Part shown: in pieces, positions 1 through 8,104 of the stretch
How the letters are laid out: every line of letters begins with the position of its first letter
Numbering within the stretch: position 1 is the first letter of the stretch
Assembly (NCBI GenBank): GCA_019240405.1
Contig: JAFAYL010000027.1
Span: 24,346-88,345 of the forward strand
From: Acidobacteriaceae bacterium
Lineage (GTDB): Bacteria > Acidobacteriota > Terriglobia > Bryobacterales > Bryobacteraceae
Direction: 5' to 3'
DNA length: 64,000 bases
Translations under genes and position numbers: made by a program
Notes under the pieces: generated by a model
Database searches by the model: none
Told to the model about the DNA's origin: nothing
Seen by the model: only the letters and a program-made list of their open reading frames with translations

Positions 1-1173
1 TACGAAATTGTCGAGTATTTCAAGCAGCGTGCTGCCCAGAATGGAAACGGCTATCGAAGTTTTCTCGGTGCGGGAGTTTACAACCACTATCGCCCTGTTC
101 TAGTCGACACGGTCGTCTCGCGCGGCGAGTTTCTCACCTCCTATACGCCCTATCAGGCGGAGATAGCGCAAGGCACGCTGACCAGCATTTTCGAATTCCA
201 AACCATGGTCTGCCAGTTGACGGGCATGGAGGTTGCGAATGCTTCCATGTATGACGGATCGTCCGCTGTCCCGGAAGCCGCGATGATGGCAGTCCGCGTG
301 ACGCGCCGCAACAAAGTTCTCATTGCGCGAACTGTTCATCCGGAATACCGCGAAGTTTTGCAGACCTACACGCGCCACCAGGGCATCCCTGTCGGCGAGC
401 TGCAATACAAAAAGAACGGCCGCATCGATCTCGACGCTTTGAGCAAGGCACTTGATGACGACGTCGCGGCAGTGATCGTTCAATCGCCAAATTTCTTCGG
501 CATTTTGGAAGACATCAAAGAAACATCCCGGATCGCGTCTGCCAAAGGGGCATTGTTAATTGTCGTTTTCACCGAAGCCGTTGCTCTCGGATTGATTGAG
601 CCGCCGAAGGAAGCCGACATTGTCGTGGGCGAGCTGCAGAGTTTCGCCATTTCGCCGAGCTATGGCGGTCCTTACGCCGGGATTATTGCTACGCGCGAAA
701 AATACATCCGCCAACTACCCGGCCGGCTCGTGGGCGAGACAACCGACGCAGAGGGACGGCGCGCTTTTTGCCTGACGCTCGCGACCCGAGAGCAGCACAT
801 TCGGCGCGAGAAGGCGACCTCGAATATCTGCACGAACCAAGCGCTCCTGGCGCTTATGGCCACGGTCTTCATGACCGTCTATGGAAAGGAAGGACTGCGC
901 GAGCTTGCGGAGCAAAACCTGGCGAAAGCGCTTTACCTTGCGAGCAAACTGCCGCTCGAATTCGACGCGCCTTTCTTCAATGAATTCGTCGCGCGCTCAA
1001 ACGGCACATCGCCGGAGCAAATCAACTCCAAACTTGCCGAGCAGAAAATCACCGGCGGTCTCGCGCTCGGCCGGTTTTATCCCGAGCTGAAGAATGGTAT
1101 GTTGCTTTGCGCGACTGAGATGAACCGTCGCGAGGACATGGATGCGGTTGCGGCTGCGTTCGCAGCCTCCTAG
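1..1173 (+). CDS. gcvPA: glycine dehydrogenase (decarboxylating) subunit 1, 5' partial
   Basis: The reading frame is open from base 1, so the start lies outside the window; 390 residues are visible and roughly 55 N-terminal residues are missing compared with the usual ~445. It is the alpha subunit of the two-subunit P-protein of the glycine cleavage system, which decarboxylates glycine and passes the aminomethyl group to lipoyl-GcvH. Recognisable blocks are [58 protein letters not shown] and the Arg-rich region before [11 protein letters not shown]. The PLP lysine is carried by the next gene, gcvPB, which starts 15 bp downstream, so the two are surely co-transcribed. gcvT and gcvH would be expected just upstream, outside the window. 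Confidence 0.96.
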   Translation, partial: YEIVEYFKQRAAQNGNGYRSFLGAGVYNHYRPVLVDTVVSRGEFLTSYTPYQAEIAQGTLTSIFEFQTMVCQLTGMEVANASMYDGSSAVPEAAMMAVRVTRRNKVLIARTVHPEYREVLQTYTRHQGIPVGELQYKKNGRIDLDALSKALDDDVAAVIVQSPNFFGILEDIKETSRIASAKGALLIVVFTEAVALGLIEPPKEADIVVGELQSFAISPSYGGPYAGIIATREKYIRQLPGRLVGETTDAEGRRAFCLTLATREQHIRREKATSNICTNQALLALMATVFMTVYGKEGLRELAEQNLAKALYLASKLPLEFDAPFFNEFVARSNGTSPEQINSKLAEQKITGGLALGRFYPELKNGMLLCATEMNRREDMDAVAAAFAAS

Positions 1174-1188
1174 TTTCGAATCCGGTCA

Positions 1189-2691
1189 ATGATCAAGAAG
1201 GTTTCAAGTCACATCGTTCAGAATGAGCCGCTCGTGTTTGAGTTGAGCTCGCCTGGAAAGCGGGGTTATCAGCTTCCCGATCTCGACGTCCCGCCGGTCG
1301 ATGCGGCCCAAGCCCTCGGCGCTGAAAACGTCCGCTCCGAAATCGAAGGCTTTCCAGAGATTAGCGAAATTGAAACGATTCGCCACTTCACGCGCCTCTC
1401 CACTTGGAATTACGCGATTGATTTGGGCCTGTATCCGCTCGGTTCCTGCACTATGAAATACAATCCGCGCGTAAATGAGCTGGTCGCGAGGACCGAGGGG
1501 CTGGCGTGGGCCCACCCTTATCAGCCTGAGGAGTTCTCGCAGGGCTGCATGGAAATCATCGCGGCACTTGAAAAAGCTCTCGCCGAAATAACGGGTCTGG
1601 ATGCAGTAACCTTGCAGCCCGCAGCCGGCGCGCACGGCGAGTTCACCGGCATTTTGATGATCCGCGCGCTTCTTGAAACGCGGGGAAATCCGCGCAAGAA
1701 GATTCTCGTCCCTGATTCCGCGCACGGCACAAATCCCGCAACCGCGATGATGGTCGGCTACACGGTTGAGAACATCAAGTCCAACAACCGGGGCATGGTG
1801 GATTTAGAGGTATTGAGCCGCGTCACAACGGATGATGTCGCGGCATTCATGATCACAAATCCGAACACCGTCGGCGTCTTCGAAGAGAATATCCGGAAAA
1901 TCTGCGCCATCATGCACGAGAAGGGCGCGCTCGTTTATATGGACGGCGCGAACATGAACGCGCTCGTTGGAATCGTGCGCCCCGGTGAGCTTGGCATCGA
2001 CGTGATGCATCTCAACCTGCATAAAACATTTTCGACGCCCCACGGAGGCGGCGGCCCCGGCTCAGGAGCTGTGGCCGTTGCGAAGGTGCTGACTCCATTC
2101 CTGCCTTCTCCGCGTTTAGAACGCGACGGTGATCGATGGACGTGGAATTTCGATCTGCCCGATTCTATCGGGCGGGTTCGCGCCTATTACGGAAATTTCG
2201 GTGTACTGGTCCGTGCCCTCGCCTATATCATGGCCCACGGTGGCAACGGGTTGCGGCAGGCCACGCTCGATGCTCTGCTGAACGCGAATTATATTCGGGC
2301 TCTCCTCGAGCCTTCCTACGATCTCGCGTACCGTGCTCCGAGCATGCACGAGTGCGTGTTCAGCGACGATCGTCAGGCGAAAAAAGGCGTGCGCACGGGC
2401 GACATTGCAAAGCGGCTGATTGATTACGGCTTTCATCCATACACAGTGAGCTTTCCCTTGATCGTGCGCGGCGCGCTCATGATCGAGCCGACTGAAACTG
2501 AGAGCAAACGCGAGCTCGATCTATTCGCCGATGCAATGATCTCAATCGCCAAAGAAGTGGAAGAGAATCCGGAGCTGGTGCTAAAAGCCCCGCATTCCAC
2601 GCTCATCCGGCGCGTCGATGAAGTAACAGCCGCGCGTAGGCCCATCGTGCGCTGGAAGCCACAAACGAAAGCCAGTCAAGCCGCCGATTGA
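1189..2691 (+). CDS. gcvPB: glycine dehydrogenase (decarboxylating) subunit 2
   Basis: This 500-residue protein is the PLP-binding subunit of the split P-protein. The PLP lysine is K279 in HLNLHKTFSTPHGGGGPGSG, the classic P-protein motif. Other conserved blocks are YPLGSCTMKYNPR, TLQPAAGAHGE, PDSAHGTNPATA and the acidic/aromatic YGNFGVLVRALAYI. Length matches the family (480-510 residues). It follows gcvPA by 15 bp with no strong Shine-Dalgarno, which suggests translational coupling. Its 3' end overlaps the convergent phosphatase gene by 16 bp. The product forms a heterotetramer with GcvPA in the cytoplasm and feeds one-carbon units to tetrahydrofolate through GcvH and GcvT. Confidence 0.97.
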   Translation: MIKKVSSHIVQNEPLVFELSSPGKRGYQLPDLDVPPVDAAQALGAENVRSEIEGFPEISEIETIRHFTRLSTWNYAIDLGLYPLGSCTMKYNPRVNELVARTEGLAWAHPYQPEEFSQGCMEIIAALEKALAEITGLDAVTLQPAAGAHGEFTGILMIRALLETRGNPRKKILVPDSAHGTNPATAMMVGYTVENIKSNNRGMVDLEVLSRVTTDDVAAFMITNPNTVGVFEENIRKICAIMHEKGALVYMDGANMNALVGIVRPGELGIDVMHLNLHKTFSTPHGGGGPGSGAVAVAKVLTPFLPSPRLERDGDRWTWNFDLPDSIGRVRAYYGNFGVLVRALAYIMAHGGNGLRQATLDALLNANYIRALLEPSYDLAYRAPSMHECVFSDDRQAKKGVRTGDIAKRLIDYGFHPYTVSFPLIVRGALMIEPTETESKRELDLFADAMISIAKEVEENPELVLKAPHSTLIRRVDEVTAARRPIVRWKPQTKASQAAD

Positions 2692-4129
2692 AGTCTCTCG
2701 TTGGCAACGTCGATCACCACGAGCGTGATGTCATCGGCCTGTGGCTGTGGTTTGTCTTTCCCCGGCCAATCGTTCACGTCCCGAAGCAGGCGCTCGGCAA
2801 ACTCGTCGGCGGAAACGTTCTCATGCGCGTTCATAAAGTCCGCCAATCGAGCTTCACCATATTTTTGGCCGCGAGTGTTGGTTGCTTCAGTTAAGCCGTT
2901 CGTATAAATAAGAAGCCGATCACCTGCCCTCAACGGAAACTCTGCCTGGATGTAATCCTCCTTCGGTCGCACTCCGAGCAGCAGTCCGCTCTCGTTTAGC
3001 AATCGCAGAGTTTTTGTGCTTCGTTCCCACAGCAATGGCGGCGGATGTCCCGCGGCCGCATAGTACCCTCTTGCTTTGACTCGTCCAGATACACGCACAC
3101 GGCAGTCGCGTATTGCCCTTGAGCTTGCTGGCAGAGAGTTGAGTTCAGATTCCGAAGGATTCTGCCTGCGTCTAAGCAGTCAGCCAACTGTGATGAGATA
3201 GCCACTTTCACCATGGATGCCACCAGCGCTGCGGGCACTCCATGTCCGGCGACATCGGCCACGACTATTCCCGCGCACCCCGGCCGGTGCAAAAGAAAGT
3301 CGTAGAAATCGCCCGCAACAGCAGCCATCGGGGCATATCGGACAGCGATATCCAGAGTCTCGAACCTCGGTACGCTTCGCGGCAGAATGGCGGCTTGAAT
3401 CTTTCTTGCTGCACCCATCTCTTCGCTTAATGCCGCAAGTTGTCTCTCATTTTCCAGCACTCGCCGCATGGCGACGTACCCCAAGCAACAAATCAGGAGA
3501 AATAATCCGTACGGTTCCGTCTCCGTGGGCAAATGGACTACATTAAGGGCCGCTAGCCGGTCCTGCGCAAACGTGATCAGAAATATAAGAAGGCCGCCCA
3601 AGAGCAGGCCCGGACTTTCGATCCGCGGATGCTGATAGCGGGTGAACCGCCCAAGGACGAGTATTAAGGGCAAACCGAACACAATTCCGATTCCGGCTGT
3701 TGGAACAAGTTCTGGATTCTGCCGGATAATGATCTGAGTGAATGCAACGGTGAAAAACACCACATAAGCCCAGATAAACCTGCGAACCACGGATCGCCAG
3801 CCTTTTCCGTAAAACTCCTCGAACAGAAGGAGCGCTGGAACGAGAATTGCAAAATCCACAAACTTTCCAGCGAAGATCCAGAAACGCTGCGGCTGCCCGA
3901 AGGCCAGTTGAAATGTGGCGGTGCTTGAAATCAGCCGAAGCCCGTAAGGCGCGGCGAATAAACCAAACCAGAGCAAAACTCGATCGCGCGATCGCTGCCG
4001 CAACATTTGGACAATCAGTGCACTTATGCCAATCGCGGCAATCACCGATCCGAGAATCAACAACGGAACGTCCGTTTCGAGCCGTCCAGAAATCCGCTGT
4101 TCAGATAATGCTGCGGTCAGCGTGTCCAT
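2676..4129 (-). pseudogene. membrane PP2C/SpoIIE-type phosphatase (RsbU-like), split by a single-base frameshift
   Basis: The first part (from 4129) has a membrane region with about six or seven hydrophobic segments over residues 20-225. A short linker (ENERQLAALSEEMGAARKIQAAILP) follows, then the start of a SpoIIE/PP2C domain with metal-binding aspartates in VAGDFYDF and VADVAGHGVPAAL. The C-terminal part (AAAGHPPPLLW ... DDITLVVIDV) continues in another frame. The frames join perfectly if one base is restored in the CCC run at 3066-3068 (GAGGG to GAGGGG on the coding strand), giving QEGYYAAAGH and a 484-residue protein. Such proteins dephosphorylate anti-sigma-factor antagonists. It is the last gene of a minus-strand run with the Clp-N/DinB gene (34 bp gap). 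Either a real inactivation or a sequencing indel. Confidence 0.88.
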
Positions 4130-4163
4130 TACGGTGCAAGCAGCGCCTATCCAGGCAGGTCCG

Positions 4164-5156
4164 CTAGAGATGAGCCAGCATCTGCCCTACGATATCGTCG
4201 CAATGCGCGATGTAGCGGTCCACCAATTGCAACAGCGTGATCGGTTCTTCGATTCCGACTTTGCACTGCATGCGCGCTTTTTCCTCCGTTACCTGAGCAA
4301 GCACGTGCATTAGCAACTGGTTCGTGCAGAGCCATAGATCGACAAGATCCGTCCACGAGAAATCGGCGTATTTCTGCGCAGAGACCCACTCATCCTGTGG
4401 ATATTCGTCGGCGTGCAATGTGGCTTCGGTGAGTGCGCGAGTGAGCCATTGCTGATAGCACATTCCCCAGTCAATGAGATGGCCCAGCGCTTCCTTTCGC
4501 GACCACGATTTTCGTTTCAAGCGCTGCTCACTGTAAGGCCCTGAGTAGGCTTGAATATTCTGGAGCATTGTTCCGATCAGGTGCGCCAGCCCAGCTATGG
4601 CCGCCTGCATTGGCACACCGGCGGGGCGCGGCTCGATTCCTGACCACGCATACAGATCATCGAGCGACGCACTCAGGCGCTCGAAAGCTCGCGGACGGGA
4701 TTCCCCCGGGACGCCGCCTTCGCGCTCTGCTGTTAACTGAAGAACTGCATCCCGGCATTCCGTGAGGTTTATACCGTGCTGTTTCAATACGGACGCGGCA
4801 CCGCAGTTTTCAATGCGGAGGAGGCCAAGGAGAAGGTGGCCGGAACCGATGTGCTTGTGTTCCAGCTCGTTCGCCTCTTCTGCCGCGTAGCTGAGAGCGA
4901 GCCTCGAGTTCTGACTCAGTGGCATGTCAACGGACGTCGGACGCGACAACCCGGCCGGATTTCGAGTGCTTTTCTCGATTTCATCCTGAATTGCATGTTG
5001 CGCATTCAGTTTCAATCTTGCGAAAAGCGCCTTGTCCTCTCGCATCAAGCCTAATAGCAGATGCTCGGATTCAATGTAATCGCCCCCGAGTCGGGAAGCT
5101 TCGTATCGGGCGAAAAAGATGACTCGCCGCGCCTTTTCGGTATATAGCTCAAACAT
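4164..5156 (-). CDS. Clp N-terminal domain fused to a DinB-like domain
   Basis: Residues 1-150 are a double Clp repeat: MFELYTEKARRVIFFARYEA, ESEHLLLGLMRED, then SRLALSYAAEEANELEHKHIGSGHLLLGLLR. This is the substrate/adaptor-binding domain of ClpC/ClpA. No AAA+ module follows. After a proline-rich linker, residues ~170-330 resemble a DinB/DfsB four-helix bundle (SRKEALGHLIDWGMCYQQWL, and a late YIAHCDDIVGQML with a His in the usual metal position). The start lies 3 bp after the stop of ald (tag cgg ATG), so it is translated with alanine dehydrogenase. Function is unknown; a standalone Clp-N unit could bind degradation substrates or arginine-phosphorylated proteins while DinB-like bundles often bind metal and thiols. 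The domain calls are by motif; the combination is the unusual part. Confidence 0.85.
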   Translation of the reverse strand: MFELYTEKARRVIFFARYEASRLGGDYIESEHLLLGLMREDKALFARLKLNAQHAIQDEIEKSTRNPAGLSRPTSVDMPLSQNSRLALSYAAEEANELEHKHIGSGHLLLGLLRIENCGAASVLKQHGINLTECRDAVLQLTAEREGGVPGESRPRAFERLSASLDDLYAWSGIEPRPAGVPMQAAIAGLAHLIGTMLQNIQAYSGPYSEQRLKRKSWSRKEALGHLIDWGMCYQQWLTRALTEATLHADEYPQDEWVSAQKYADFSWTDLVDLWLCTNQLLMHVLAQVTEEKARMQCKVGIEEPITLLQLVDRYIAHCDDIVGQMLAHL

Positions 5157-5159
5157 CCG

Positions 5160-6272
5160 CTACATCACAGCGGTGAGCTCGCGCCACGGTTTGCCTTGCG
5201 ATTCCGCAACGGCCGCGTAAGTGATTTCCCCCTGATACGTGTTGACGCCTTCTTTGATGGCATTGCTTTCTTCGCATGCCTGCTCGAGACCTTTATCCGC
5301 CAGCGCAAGTAGATACGGCACGGTCGCATTTGTCAGTCCGAACGTCGATGTGTGCGGAACAGCAGCAGGCATATTGGAAACACAGTAATGTAGGACGCCA
5401 TCGACGTAATAGATAGGATCGGTGTGCGTGGTCGCGTGCGCGGTCTCGACGCAGCCGCCTTGATCGATCGCAACATCCACCACCACCGCGCCTTTCTTCA
5501 TCCGCGAAATCATGTCGCGGCGCACCAGCTTGGGTGCCGAAGCGCCCGGAATCAGAACCGCGCCGACCACTAGATCCGCTTCCCGAACCGCCTCTCGAAT
5601 TGTGTATAAGTTGGAAGCCAGTGTGCGGATCGAGTTCGAATAGATGTCGTCCAGTTCGCGTAGCCGGTTCAGATTGCGATCGATAATCGTGACGTTCGCG
5701 CCGAGTCCGCATGCCATCTTCGCCGAATTGTGTCCCACCACGCCCCCGCCGATCACGACAACATTCGCCGGAGCAACGCCCGGTATCCCGCCCAGCAAAA
5801 TGCCGCGCCCACCATTCGGCCGTTCCAAATATTGCGCCCCGACCTGCACTGCCATCCGTCCTGCAACCTCGCTCATCGGAGTCAACAGGGGCAAGGAATT
5901 GTCGCGTTCCCGGATCGTTTCGTAGGCAACGGAATTAACGCGCGATTTTACCAGCGCTTCGGTCAACTCCGGCAATGGCGCCAGATGAAGATAGGTGAAG
6001 AGAATTAATCCGGGACGAAAAAATTGATACTCGCCGGGCTGGGGCTCTTTGACCTTTACGATGAGATCGGACTTGCTCCACACTTCAGCGGCGCTGTCTA
6101 AAATAATGGCCCCAGCCTCGGCGTAATCTTCATCTGGAATGGAGCTGCCTTCGCCGGCCTTGCTCTCGACCAGCACTTCGTGTCCGCGCTCGCGTAACGC
6201 GGTAATCATGCTCGGCACGCAGCCGACGCGAGTCTCATGATCCTTTACCTCTTTCGGTACGCCGATGACCAC
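5160..6272 (-). CDS. ald: alanine dehydrogenase
   Basis: NAD-dependent L-alanine dehydrogenase (alanine to pyruvate plus ammonium), 370 residues, the normal family length. The catalytic pair K75 (KVKEPQ) and H96 ([10 protein letters not shown]) sits at the canonical positions, and the Rossmann loop [19 protein letters not shown] is at about 173-190. [18 protein letters not shown] and [23 protein letters not shown] are family signatures. It follows the peptidoglycan-binding protein gene (35 bp gap) and runs directly into the Clp-N/DinB gene with a 3 bp gap. Cytoplasmic; role in alanine catabolism or supply of alanine for cell-wall synthesis. Confidence 0.97.
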   Translation of the reverse strand: MVIGVPKEVKDHETRVGCVPSMITALRERGHEVLVESKAGEGSSIPDEDYAEAGAIILDSAAEVWSKSDLIVKVKEPQPGEYQFFRPGLILFTYLHLAPLPELTEALVKSRVNSVAYETIRERDNSLPLLTPMSEVAGRMAVQVGAQYLERPNGGRGILLGGIPGVAPANVVVIGGGVVGHNSAKMACGLGANVTIIDRNLNRLRELDDIYSNSIRTLASNLYTIREAVREADLVVGAVLIPGASAPKLVRRDMISRMKKGAVVVDVAIDQGGCVETAHATTHTDPIYYVDGVLHYCVSNMPAAVPHTSTFGLTNATVPYLLALADKGLEQACEESNAIKEGVNTYQGEITYAAVAESQGKPWRELTAVM

Positions 6273-6307
6273 TCGAGTGATCTCCTTTGTTGAATTTTGC
6301 GCACGCG

Positions 6308-6754
6308 CTAATGCGGAGGACTTGCCGGTGACGAGCGGTCGGCCTGATCGGGTGTCGGGGGCGTCGTTGCGGTATTGGGCGCCGTACCGGAGGTGGAAGG
6401 ACCGCCTGCGCCTTCGCTATGTTTTGGACCGAGCCCCAAACCGATCAAGGAAAGGGAATCGATTTTCCCATCGTTGGGGATCTTCTGATCTGCCTGAAAA
6501 CGCTTTAGAGCGTCAACGGAATCCTCACCCCATTGCCCATTTACTTCGCCTTTGAAATAGCCCCTCTCCGCAAGCGCTTTTTGGATTTCTTGATAGCGCT
6601 CCGCGTCAGGATGCGATTGATAGCTCGGCGTTGAGGCGCGACCCGATCGCCTGCGTTTCGTCGAATGCCGGTTTGTTTGCGGCTTGTGGCTTGTCTGAGT
6701 GAACGCAGGAATCGCAATCGCTCCAAACACCGTGAGCGTCAACAGCCACTTCAT
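6308..6754 (-). CDS. secreted peptidoglycan-binding (PG_binding_1) protein
   Basis: The start chosen is the ATG at 6754, which gives a clean signal peptide ([20 protein letters not shown]); the longer frame to 6853 runs into the divergent aroF control region. After a basic, Ser/Thr-rich spacer, residues ~55-115 form a single peptidoglycan-binding fold ([45 protein letters not shown]). The tail is Pro/Thr/Ser-rich and low complexity. No catalytic domain is present, so it probably only anchors to the wall. First gene of the minus-strand run leading to ald. Confidence 0.8.
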   Translation of the reverse strand: MKWLLTLTVFGAIAIPAFTQTSHKPQTNRHSTKRRRSGRASTPSYQSHPDAERYQEIQKALAERGYFKGEVNGQWGEDSVDALKRFQADQKIPNDGKIDSLSLIGLGLGPKHSEGAGGPSTSGTAPNTATTPPTPDQADRSSPASPPH

Positions 6755-6828
6755 GACCGAGACGATTTTAGCACCCAATCGAGGCTTGGAGGCGGAATCT
6801 GCGGTCCCGAAAACCAGTACCGAACGCC

Positions 6829-6856
6829 TTGCATTCCGCACATTTTGTGTCATACT
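6829..6856 (+). promoter_or_regulatory. putative promoter of the aroF leader transcript
   Basis: TTGCAT at 6829-6834 and CATACT at 6851-6856 are separated by 16 bp. The -10 is preceded by TGT (extended -10). A start site near 6863 would leave the leader-peptide ATG (6866) almost at the 5' end of the RNA, i.e. leaderless or nearly so. Inferred from consensus only. Confidence 0.45.
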
Positions 6857-6865
6857 CGTAAGTTC

Positions 6866-6943
6866 ATGACGGCTTACGCGGCCTACTTTTATTGGTTTCG
6901 ATTTTGGTTCCGGCCAGAATCGTGCCGACGGGTGCCCGCGTAG
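6866..6943 (+). CDS. aromatic-rich leader peptide of the aroF attenuator
   Basis: A 25-codon ORF (ATG 6866, TAG 6941-6943) whose residues 4-15 are YAAYFYWFRFWF: nine of twelve are Tyr, Phe or Trp, with all three aromatic amino acids represented. It ends 87 bp before the start of aroF, which makes the first committed enzyme of aromatic amino acid synthesis, and a terminator hairpin lies between. This is the arrangement of pheL/trpL-type transcription attenuation, where stalling on scarce charged tRNAs prevents termination. No good Shine-Dalgarno precedes the ATG. The peptide itself is not expected to have a function. Confidence 0.85.
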   Translation: MTAYAAYFYWFRFWFRPESCRRVPA

Positions 6944-7009
6944 AGCTAGAGATTAATAGAAGCTTTTGAAAGGGGCCCACTCGGCAGCGAGTGGGCCTTT
7001 CGTATTTTT
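6924..7009 (+). promoter_or_regulatory. transcription attenuator (antiterminator/terminator) upstream of aroF
   Basis: Terminator: GCCCACTC (6975-6982) pairs perfectly with GAGTGGGC (6989-6996), extended outward by about four pairs to 6971-7000, with a six-base loop, followed by TATTTTT at 7003-7009. Antiterminator: GCCGA (6924-6928) can pair with TCGGC (6981-6985), GTG (6932-6934) with CAC (6978-6980) and CCC (6935-6937) with GGG (6973-6975). That is 11 pairs which consume the 5' arm of the terminator. A ribosome stalled on the aromatic codons (about 6875-6910) leaves 6924 onward free; a ribosome reaching the UAG at 6941 covers it. The geometry therefore fits classical attenuation by aminoacyl-tRNA supply. 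Pairings are read directly; function is inferred. Confidence 0.8.
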
Positions 7010-7030
7010 GAGCACACTTGCGAGGGTCAA

Positions 7031-8068
7031 ATGATCATTTCGATGAAACGCCATGCGACGAAAGCCGAAATAGAAGAAGTTTGTGATCGTATCCGCGAGT
7101 TCGGCTACAAAGTCCATTCGAGCGAGGGCGAGGAGCGCGTCATTATCGGTGCAGTTGGCATCGGTGATGTGACTGCCTGCCTGGAATCGCTCGAAGCAAT
7201 GCCGCAGGTCGAAAAGGCTGTGCGGATTTCCGCCCCATATAAGTTCGTCAGCCGCGAATTTCGCCCGGCGAAGTCGCAAATACGAGCCGATGGGATAGAA
7301 ATCGGCGGCGACGAGTTCGTGGTCATGGCCGGTCCATGCTCGGTAGAGAGCGAGGCGCAGATTATCGAGACCGCCCGCTTCGTCGCGCAACACGGCGCCA
7401 GCTTTCTGCGGGGTGGAGCGTTCAAGCCTCGCACTTCTCCTTATGAATTTCAGGGTCTGCAGTTAGACGGTCTGAAACTGCTGTATCAGGCCAAGCAGGA
7501 AACCGGGCTTGGAATCATTACCGAGGTGATGAGCGATGCCGATGTCGGGCTCGTCGCCGAATATGCTGATATTCTGCAGATCGGCGCGCGCAACATGCAG
7601 AATTTCGCGCTGCTGAAAGCTCTAGGAAAGATCAACCGCCCCGTCATGCTGAAGCGGGGCATGAGCTCGACGATCAAAGAGCTGCTTATGTCTGCCGAGT
7701 ACATCGTCGCTCATGGAAACTCAAATGTGATTCTTTGCGAACGCGGGATCCGAACCTTCGAAACGGAGACTCGGAACACCTGTGATATTACGGCCATCGC
7801 GGTGCTGAACGAGTTGTCGCATCTGCCGGTAATTCTCGATCCGAGCCACGCGACAGGCAAACGCAGCCTCGTGCCCGCGCTGGGCCGCGCCGGGGTTGCG
7901 ATTGGCGCTGATGGGCTTATCGTTGAGGTTCACCCGCATCCCGAAAAGGCCCTGAGCGATGGGGCACAATCGCTCTCTTTCAGCCAGTTCGAAGCCATGA
8001 TGCGCGATCTCGCGCCTTATATCGCTTTATGGAAGCAGGCCCGCGTCGCTGAGGCTGTGACTGCTTAA
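7031..8068 (+). CDS. aroF: 3-deoxy-7-phosphoheptulonate (DAHP) synthase, type I-beta
   Basis: Condenses phosphoenolpyruvate and erythrose 4-phosphate, the first step of the shikimate pathway. Residues 1-70 form the small ferredoxin-like N-terminal regulatory domain ([20 protein letters not shown]), as in the Thermotoga-type enzymes. The barrel follows with [64 protein letters not shown] and [10 protein letters not shown]. The 345-residue length fits. GAGGG at 7022-7026 precedes the ATG. Expression is probably controlled by the leader peptide and attenuator just upstream; the N-terminal domain suggests additional allosteric feedback. Confidence 0.96.
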   Translation: MIISMKRHATKAEIEEVCDRIREFGYKVHSSEGEERVIIGAVGIGDVTACLESLEAMPQVEKAVRISAPYKFVSREFRPAKSQIRADGIEIGGDEFVVMAGPCSVESEAQIIETARFVAQHGASFLRGGAFKPRTSPYEFQGLQLDGLKLLYQAKQETGLGIITEVMSDADVGLVAEYADILQIGARNMQNFALLKALGKINRPVMLKRGMSSTIKELLMSAEYIVAHGNSNVILCERGIRTFETETRNTCDITAIAVLNELSHLPVILDPSHATGKRSLVPALGRAGVAIGADGLIVEVHPHPEKALSDGAQSLSFSQFEAMMRDLAPYIALWKQARVAEAVTA

Positions 8069-8104
8069 AACAGGAATCACGGAGCCGCAAATCGTAGTAA
8101 CGTT

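Noticed and set aside
100..483. Long minus-strand ORF inside gcvPA
   Set aside because: It is the antisense shadow of a strongly conserved gene; composition and lack of any recognisable motif or ribosome site argue against coding.
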